A stretch of 64,000 bases of DNA from JAIVGV01 sp036389335. GTDB lineage: Bacteria > Acidobacteriota > Blastocatellia > Pyrinomonadales > Pyrinomonadaceae. The notes under the pieces were generated by a model. That model did no database searches, was not told the origin of the DNA, and worked only from the letters and a program-made list of their open reading frames with translations. Position 1 is the first letter of the stretch. Each line of letters begins with the position of its first letter. The stretch is taken from the NCBI GenBank assembly GCA_036389335.1, contig DASVQC010000065.1, positions 13,498-77,497 of the forward strand. Reading direction: 5' to 3'. This document shows positions 56,896 through 64,000 of the stretch, in pieces. A program made the translations under genes and the position numbers.

Positions 56896-57117
56896 TCACT
56901 TGAGCTTCGCGGGGACGAAGCCCGCGCGCTGCTCGCTCTCGCGCGCCTCCCAGACGGCGACGATCTTCTCGACGACGACGTAGCACAACTGCCCCTCGTC
57001 GTCCTTCAGGTAGAGCACGCCGCCGTCCACCTTCAAGACCTCCCCGCGCAGCCTCGCGCTCCCGCCGCAGAAAACGTCCAACCGGCTCCCGATCTTATTC
57101 GACAGAAACTCTTCCAT
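56896..57117 (-). CDS. Small Sm-like protein (MM0924-type)
   Basis: 73 residues. The core LDVFCGGSARLRGEVLKVDG followed by YLKDDEGQLCYV and KIVAVWE has the strand order of Sm/MM0924-type small beta-barrels. AGGAGGAG immediately upstream of ATG 57117. Function unknown; RNA binding is not shown. Confidence 0.7.
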   Translation of the reverse strand: MEEFLSNKIGSRLDVFCGGSARLRGEVLKVDGGVLYLKDDEGQLCYVVVEKIVAVWEARESEQRAGFVPAKLK

Positions 57118-57133
57118 CTCTCCTCCTGAACGT

Positions 57134-57260
57134 CAACGGTGAACCGTGACGGGTGACAAGCAAGAAGTGATGAATCATGAGTCATGAGTGACACGCCGAA
57201 CCTCATCACTCATCACCCATCACCCATGATTTTCCTGTCACCCGTCACCCGTCACGGTTT
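57134..57260. repeat. Nested heptamer palindrome
   Basis: Outer GTGACGG-type arms (57134-57160 and 57236-57260) enclose an inner pair built from TGAATCA/TGAGTCA units facing CATCACT/CATCACC. Third nested case in the window. Confidence 0.82.
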
Positions 57261-57274
57261 ACGCCTCCCCCCCG

Positions 57275-57751
57275 TCACCGCTTCTCCGGCGTCCACACCC
57301 AGACGCGCTCGCCCGCCTGGGTGTCGGCGTCCTCCTTCTTCGTCGTCTCGCGGAAAGTGATCTGGACGAGCGGCAGCGTGTCCACGTCGTCCTGCTGCCG
57401 CCGCTCGAACTGGAGCATGTCGTAATAGACGCAGCGCGCGCGGTCGGGGTACTCGCGGCAGACCGCGGGGCGCGACTCGTAGATCGTGCAGTTGCGCTTG
57501 ACGGGATCGAGGAACTGGCACGACTCGCCGAGCACGGGATCGGGCGTGCGCTTGAGCACTCGCTCCTTCCCCCAGTTCTTCGTGTAGCGCCGGTAGGCGG
57601 TCTCGTACGAGACGCCGAAATGTTTCGCCAGCCGGCTGATGTCGCGCTTCGTCACCTGCACGCGCACGTAGATCGAGCAGCAGTAGCCGGGACACTTCGC
57701 GCAGTCGAAATAGACGCGCGGCTGATCGTCCGTGACGGTCTGTTTACCCAT
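57275..57751 (-). CDS. YkgJ-family Cys-cluster protein
   Basis: 158 residues with the YkgJ pattern: N-terminal CAKCPGYCC cluster, then C in SCQFLDPVKRNCTIYESRP and PAVCREYP. The family probably binds a zinc or iron-sulfur centre; function is not known. Flanked by palindromes on both sides. Confidence 0.85.
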   Translation of the reverse strand: MGKQTVTDDQPRVYFDCAKCPGYCCSIYVRVQVTKRDISRLAKHFGVSYETAYRRYTKNWGKERVLKRTPDPVLGESCQFLDPVKRNCTIYESRPAVCREYPDRARCVYYDMLQFERRQQDDVDTLPLVQITFRETTKKEDADTQAGERVWVWTPEKR

Positions 57752-57765
57752 GACTTCACCGGAGC

Positions 57766-57842
57766 GTGACGGGTGACGGGTGACGGGTGACGGGTAAAAC
57801 CTTTCCCCCCCTGTCGCCTGTCACGGCTTACCGTTTACGGCC
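57766..57842. repeat. Heptamer palindrome, GTGACGG type
   Basis: Four GTGACGG units (57766-57794) face CTGTCGCCTGTCACGG and degenerate units to 57842, between the deoxyhypusine-synthase-like and YkgJ genes. Confidence 0.8.
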
Positions 57843-57857
57843 TTCCCCCGTCGCCGT

Positions 57858-58997
57858 TCACCGCCTTTCAGATTTCTCGTACTCCGCCATCAACAAGCCC
57901 ATCAGCTCGTCGCGCCGCTCGTAAAGCCGCTTCAGCGCGCGCGGCTCGTGGCGCGCGAGGGCGTAGGCCGTGATGAGCGGCAGCGCGACGGTCGAATCGA
58001 CGTAGCAGACGACGGCGTCGGGCAGGCGGTCGGGATCGACCTTGCCCCAAGAGACCGCCTCGCCCGGCGTCGCTCCGGAGAGGCCGCCCGTGTCGGGGCG
58101 CGCGTCCGTCACCTGCAAGAAGTAGTCGTGCCCGCGCTCGTCGATCCCGAGGACTTCCTGAATCTGCGGCTCGGTCTGGAGCATGAAGTTCTTGGGGCTC
58201 CCGCCGCCGAGGATGAAGACCGCCGACTTGCCGCCGTGCTTCTTCCCTCTGTCGCCCCGCCCGTGGATCGCGCCGCGCTTGGCGGCGAGGACGATCGACG
58301 CGGTCTCGTTCACGTCGAGCGACGGATCGAAGGCGAGCTTGTTGCCTTGCAGGGCCTTCGCCGCGACGTTCATGCCGATGGACGAGTCGCCCGGCGACGA
58401 CGTGTAGAGCGGCACGCCGAACTCGTAAGCCGCGGCGAGCAGCGACTTGTATTCGAGCCCCAGCTTCAGCTCGCGCTCGCGCACGTACTTGCCGCACAGG
58501 TAATGAAACTCCGCGGTGGACATCGCGCGCTGGAACTCCTCGCCCTCGATGACGCGGCGGAAGAAGGCGTCGGTGTCGAGCAGCACCGAGTAGTCGAAGA
58601 AGATGTCGTAGATGCGTACGACCTCCTCCTCGCGCAGCGTGATGTCGGAGGTCTGCGCGTTGCCCTGATGCAGGGCGAGCCCGATGCCGAAGTGCGTGTC
58701 GTGGTAGAGGTTCGCGCCCGTCGTGATGATCCAATCGACGAAGCCCGCGCGCAAAAGCGGGATGAGCGCGGAGATGCCTAAGCCCGCGGGCGTGAGCGCG
58801 CCGGTGATCGAGAGCCCGACCGTCACGTCCGGCTCCAGCATCTTGCGCGCGAAGAGCTGGCACGCCTCCCTCAGACGCGCCGCGTTGTAGGCGAGGAACG
58901 TCTCGTCGATCAAGTCCGCGAGGCCGATGTCGCCCGTGATCGCCCGCGGATCGATGCGCCGCCCCGACAGGTGCTTACTCAGTTTCTTCTTCGGCAT
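57858..58997 (-). CDS. Bacterial deoxyhypusine-synthase-like protein
   Basis: 379 residues, the length of the DHS family. NAD-site regions TTGANLYHD, LYTSSPGDSSIGMN and FILGGGSPKNF are present, and the active-site Lys is conserved at Lys319 in AVSWGK. Eukaryotic and archaeal DHS modifies eIF5A; bacteria lack that substrate, and characterised bacterial relatives make homospermidine or act on other amines. The true reaction here is uncertain. The start ATG is preceded by an AATGATG-type palindrome. Confidence 0.85.
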   Translation of the reverse strand: MPKKKLSKHLSGRRIDPRAITGDIGLADLIDETFLAYNAARLREACQLFARKMLEPDVTVGLSITGALTPAGLGISALIPLLRAGFVDWIITTGANLYHDTHFGIGLALHQGNAQTSDITLREEEVVRIYDIFFDYSVLLDTDAFFRRVIEGEEFQRAMSTAEFHYLCGKYVRERELKLGLEYKSLLAAAYEFGVPLYTSSPGDSSIGMNVAAKALQGNKLAFDPSLDVNETASIVLAAKRGAIHGRGDRGKKHGGKSAVFILGGGSPKNFMLQTEPQIQEVLGIDERGHDYFLQVTDARPDTGGLSGATPGEAVSWGKVDPDRLPDAVVCYVDSTVALPLITAYALARHEPRALKRLYERRDELMGLLMAEYEKSERR

Positions 58998-59005
58998 CAG
59001 ACCAT

Positions 59006-59122
59006 ACTATAAATGATGAATGATGAATGCGGAATACTATAAATGATGAACGCGGAATGATGAACGACGAATGAAGAGCTACTGTCTTTCATTCATCGTT
59101 CATCATTCCGCGTTCATCATTT
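59006..59122. repeat. Heptamer palindrome, AATGATG type
   Basis: Units AATGATG, AATGCGG, AACGCGG and AACGACG on the left, and their reverse complement in reverse order on the right. The innermost 35 bp pair with one mismatch. A short direct repeat (ACTATAAATGATGAA) occurs twice in the left arm. Confidence 0.87.
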
Positions 59123-59126
59123 TCTC

Positions 59127-60446
59127 TCACTCCGCCCCGGCGACCTTCTCTTCGGCGCGCTTCAGGCGCAGCCGACCGATGCGGCGCTCGTCGGCCTCCA
59201 GGACTTCCACGTCGAGGCCGCGGAAGGTGAGGCGCGTGCCCGGTCGCGGCACCTGTCCGAGTTCGTTGATGACGAGGCCGGCGATGGTCGTGAAGTCGTC
59301 GTCCTCGATCTCGAAGTCGAACAGCCTCTCGATCTTGCCGACCTCGGTCGAGCCCAAGACCTCGTAGTAGCCCCCGCCCGCCTCGACGATCTCGACGACG
59401 TCCTCGGCCTCCGTGTCCTCGTCCTCGATCTCGCCGACGATCTCTTCGAGGATGTCTTCGACGGTGACGAGGCCGGCGACGCCGCCGTACTCGTCGATGA
59501 CCATCGCGAGCTGCACGTGCGCCTTCTGCATCTCTTCCAGAAGCTCCGCGACGGGCTTCGTCGCGGGCACGAAGTAGGTGGGCCGGACGAGCGAGGCGAC
59601 GGCGTCCTCCTCCCGCCCCTCGACCCAGCACTGGAGGATGTCGCGGACGTAAACCAGCCCCTCGACGTTGTCGATCTGCTCGCGGTAGACGGGCAGGCGC
59701 GAGTACTTCGACTCGACCATCAGGTCGCGCACCTCGCGCACGGTCGAGGCGGCGGCGACGGCGACGATGTCCGTGCGCGGCGTCATCACCTCGTTGACGC
59801 GCGTGTCGCCGAACTCGATGATCGAGTGGATCAGCTCGCCCTCCTCCTCCTCGATGATGCCTTCCTCTTCGCCCACGTCGATGAGGGCTTGCAGATCGTC
59901 GCCGCCGTCGTCCTCGTCTTCGTCGGCGCCCCCCTCGATCTGCTGCTCCGCCCTGCGCTGCCTGTCAGACTTGCCGAACCACGCGAAGGCGACGAGCGAG
60001 AGCGGCCTGTAGAGCGGGCGCAGCACGGGCAGGAGCCGCCGCAGCGCCGCCTCCGGTCGGCGCGCGGCGACGACGCGCGGGATGATCTGTCGCGCCAGCG
60101 CCGTCGCGCCGAGCGCGACGAGGAACGCCGTCGCGTGCGCCACCGACGGCGAAAGGTTCTGCAGGGCGGACGACTGGTAGAGCGTGACGAGCGCGGCGTG
60201 GAAGACGAGGAACGAGATCGCGACGACGAGTATCAGGATCGAGACCGTAAGCGTGTGGCGGAACCGCGAGCGGTTTTCCAGAATCTCGCCGAGGAAGGCG
60301 GCGACCCCGCCGCGCGGCTCCTCCTCCGCGTCGCCGATCAAACGGCGCAGCCCCACGTCGCTCAACTCGCCGAACGCCACGTCCACCAGCGACAGGAACG
60401 TCAGCGCCACGAGCAGCACGCACGCGATCAGTATCTCGATTGTCAT
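59127..60446 (-). CDS. CNNM/CorC-HlyC family membrane transporter
   Basis: 439 residues: DUF21/CNNM membrane domain with about four segments (1-165), acidic linker, paired CBS domains at about 205-330 (VNEVMTPRTDIVAV and YVRDILQCW), and the C-terminal CorC_HlyC domain (FEIEDDDFTTIAGLVI). The family handles Mg or Co efflux or sodium-linked ion transport. Gene order phoH-ybeY-corC is common in bacteria. A CTGACGG-type palindrome arm lies 6 nt before the ATG. Confidence 0.9.
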   Translation of the reverse strand: MTIEILIACVLLVALTFLSLVDVAFGELSDVGLRRLIGDAEEEPRGGVAAFLGEILENRSRFRHTLTVSILILVVAISFLVFHAALVTLYQSSALQNLSPSVAHATAFLVALGATALARQIIPRVVAARRPEAALRRLLPVLRPLYRPLSLVAFAWFGKSDRQRRAEQQIEGGADEDEDDGGDDLQALIDVGEEEGIIEEEEGELIHSIIEFGDTRVNEVMTPRTDIVAVAAASTVREVRDLMVESKYSRLPVYREQIDNVEGLVYVRDILQCWVEGREEDAVASLVRPTYFVPATKPVAELLEEMQKAHVQLAMVIDEYGGVAGLVTVEDILEEIVGEIEDEDTEAEDVVEIVEAGGGYYEVLGSTEVGKIERLFDFEIEDDDFTTIAGLVINELGQVPRPGTRLTFRGLDVEVLEADERRIGRLRLKRAEEKVAGAE

Positions 60447-60450
60447 AAAT

Positions 60451-60532
60451 AGCCGTCAGCCGTCAGCACTCAGCACTCAGCTAAAGACTTGGCTCGGCTG
60501 AATGCTGACGGGGCTGAATGCTGAATGCTCAA
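60451..60532. repeat. Heptamer palindrome, CAGCCGT/CAGCACT type
   Basis: CAGCCGT x2, CAGCACT x2 on the left; GCTGAAT and GCTGACG units on the right. Between ybeY and the CorC-family gene. Confidence 0.83.
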
Positions 60533-60958
60533 TCATACCCCAAGACGGCGGCGCAGGCGCAGTTCGAGCGCGTTCATCTCACCATCGTCGGCCTCGTGAT
60601 CGTACCCGCACAGGTGCAGCAGCCCGTGCAGGATGAGCTGCGCGATCTCCTCGTCCAACGTCAGCCCGTTCTCCGCCGCCTGCCGCGCCGCCTGTTCCAC
60701 GGAGATCACGAGATCGCCCAGCGTCTCCCCCGCGGCCCTTTCAAACTCCGCCTGCTCGACCGGGAACGAGAGCACGTCGGTCGTCGCGTTGCGCCCCCTG
60801 AACTTCCTATTCAACTCCCGCATCGCGCGGTCGGAGACGAACACGACGGTCGCGCCCGCCTCGCCCGCCCCGATCTTCTTCAGGGCCGCCGCCGCGAACT
60901 CACGCCAGCGGTTCCCTTCCACCGCGACGCGCCGCTGCCTGTTCACCACTTCGATCAT
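60533..60958 (-). CDS. ybeY: Endoribonuclease YbeY
   Basis: 141 residues from ATG 60958; the longer ORF begins inside a palindrome. Zinc motif HxxxHxxGxDH with His111, His115 and His121 (HGLLHLCGYDH), and TTDVLSFP upstream are diagnostic. It matures the 3' end of 16S rRNA and acts in ribosome quality control. Gene sits between phoH and corC as usual. Confidence 0.95.
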   Translation of the reverse strand: MIEVVNRQRRVAVEGNRWREFAAAALKKIGAGEAGATVVFVSDRAMRELNRKFRGRNATTDVLSFPVEQAEFERAAGETLGDLVISVEQAARQAAENGLTLDEEIAQLILHGLLHLCGYDHEADDGEMNALELRLRRRLGV

Positions 60959-60959
60959 C

Positions 60960-61026
60960 GTGACGGGTAAACCGTGGCAGGTGATAGGTAGGAACAGGTG
61001 CCACCCGTCACCCGTCACCCGTCACG
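60960..61026. repeat. Heptamer palindrome, GTGACGG type
   Basis: GTGACGGGTAAACCGTGGCAG and following on the left, GCCACCCGTCACCCGTCACC and GTCACGC on the right, between phoH and ybeY. On the minus strand the repeat runs directly into the ybeY ATG. Confidence 0.82.
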
Positions 61027-61028
61027 CT

Positions 61029-63284
<2,256 letters not shown>

Positions 63285-63454
63285 GAGGTCGGGCTCTCTC
63301 CTTGCCGGGGGTGAAGTGGGCGCGCCGCCGTGCGTGCGGCGGGCGGGCGCGTGCGGGAGGGTGTCTTTCTCATCTTTCGGGGAAACGCTACTACAGGCTT
63401 TCGGGGCGTGTCAACGAAACCGCCCCGTACGCACGCGGACACTGGCGGGCCGCC

Positions 63455-63483
63455 TTGACACCCCGTTTTTCGCTACCTATACT
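63455..63483 (+). promoter_or_regulatory. Strong sigma-70 promoter of rpsT
   Basis: TTGACA 63455-63460, 17-nt spacer, TATACT 63478-63483, about 90 nt before ATG 63577. This is the closest match to consensus in the window. Confidence 0.85.
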
Positions 63484-63576
63484 CTGCTCTTTGCGCCCGC
63501 CCCGGAACTCTTCACCGTGGCGCGCGGCGCGAAAAAAGACGAACCGAAGAGACTGCTTTCACACGGAGTTTAGAGG

Positions 63577-63843
63577 ATGCCGAATCACAAGTCAGCCGAG
63601 AAGCGGATGCGCCAGAACGAGAAGCGCCGCGGGATCAACCGCGGCAACCGCACGCGCCTGCGCACGGAGATCAAGCGTTTGCGCGCGGCGCTCGAAGAGG
63701 GCGGCGCGGGGCTTCAGGAGGTTTACGCGCAGACCGTCTCGACCATCGACAAGGCGGTCAACAAGGGCGTGCTGCACCGCAACGCCGCCTCGCGCTACAA
63801 GTCGCGCCTGACGGCGCGCGTCAACGACGCGGGCGCGAAGTAG
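63577..63843 (+). CDS. rpsT: 30S ribosomal protein S20
   Basis: 88 residues, very basic, with the family opening MPNHKSAEKRMRQNEKRR and the C-terminal NAASRYKSRL. Binds 16S rRNA early in 30S assembly. Single-gene unit with its own promoter and terminator. Confidence 0.97.
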   Translation: MPNHKSAEKRMRQNEKRRGINRGNRTRLRTEIKRLRAALEEGGAGLQEVYAQTVSTIDKAVNKGVLHRNAASRYKSRLTARVNDAGAK

Positions 63844-63866
63844 ACCGACAGGAATCAAAAGAACTG

Positions 63867-63908
63867 ACGGCGGGGCGGATCGAATCACGATCCGCCCCGC
63901 CGTCTTTT
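63867..63908 (+). terminator. Intrinsic terminator of rpsT
   Basis: 16-bp perfect stem (63867-63882 with 63888-63903, AATCA loop) followed by CTTTTTG. Confidence 0.93.
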
Positions 63909-63955
63909 TGCGTCCGCGACGACAGGGTGAATAGGTTCTCTAATCCGTTCCTGGG

Positions 63956-64000
63956 TTAGCCCGTCAGTTCGCAGACGAGCATTTCCAGTTGGAGGCGCGA
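63956..64000 (-). CDS. 3' end of a convergent gene, possibly DNA polymerase III delta subunit
   Basis: The minus strand is open from the window edge to TAA at 63956-63958, giving SRLQLEMLVCELTG. A HolA-type C-terminus would look like this and holA often lies next to rpsT, but 14 residues are too few to be sure. Confidence 0.4.
   Translation of the reverse strand, partial: SRLQLEMLVCELTG

Overview
The window is high-GC bacterial chromosomal DNA with no plasmid, phage or rRNA/tRNA signature. Gene content suggests Acidobacteriota, probably class Blastocatellia (inference, moderate confidence). The clues are tandem diheme proteins of the reaction-centre cytochrome c family without any photosystem, futalosine-type menaquinone genes, long secreted proteins of unknown function, and very frequent short-repeat palindromes between genes.

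Layout. 0.1-6.7 kb: PpiD/SurA-like foldase, TerC-like membrane protein, FecR-domain protein, diguanylate cyclase. 7.0-9.3 kb: an AT-richer island with a frame-broken secreted propeller plus Ca-binding protein. 9.7-15.8 kb: the rod-shape operon mreB-mreC-mreD-mrdA-rodA. 15.8-21.5 kb: methyltransferase, secreted Ig-like protein, and an RNase E/G with a very large disordered insertion. 21.6-23.7 kb: overlapping zinc peptidase and ATP-grasp ligase. 23.7-26.1 kb: a second AT-richer island with a frame-broken metzincin carrying the same C-terminal Ca-binding module as the first island. 26.2-33.5 kb: spermidine-synthase-like membrane protein, then a cassette of two SGNH hydrolases, a NodU/CmcH carbamoyltransferase, an SxtJ-like protein and a 52-residue DUF5989-like protein. 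33.6-38.2 kb: secreted proteins, one LEA-like. 38.5-40.8 kb: mqnA-mqnC. 41-45 kb: cyclase-family hydrolase, Atl-type MGMT homologue, YbjQ, thioesterase, DICT-GAF-GGDEF cyclase. 45.4-49.1 kb: heterodimeric ABC exporter. 49.1-56.8 kb: secreted protein, two diheme cytochromes, transglycosylase-like protein, an unknown zinc-ribbon protein, NlpC/P60. 56.9-63.3 kb (minus strand): phoH (split by an intein)-ybeY-corC-deoxyhypusine-synthase-like-ykgJ-small Sm-like protein. 63.5-64 kb: rpsT and the end of a convergent gene, perhaps holA.

The strongest unexplained signal is non-coding. At least seventeen intergenic palindromes occur, built from short tandem units (mostly 7 nt, some 8-9 nt) on one arm and their reverse complement on the other, with a different unit at different loci. 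In the rod-shape operon the 3' arm stops 5-6 nt before the start codon, where a Shine-Dalgarno sequence would normally be. Some palindromes are nested inside others. One family of about 143 bp is flanked at two sites by perfect direct repeats that look like target-site duplications, so at least that family appears mobile.

Three genes are interrupted by one-base changes in C or G runs. In each case restoring one base rebuilds a sensible protein including its active-site motif, so these may be sequencing or assembly errors and should be checked on raw reads before being called pseudogenes.
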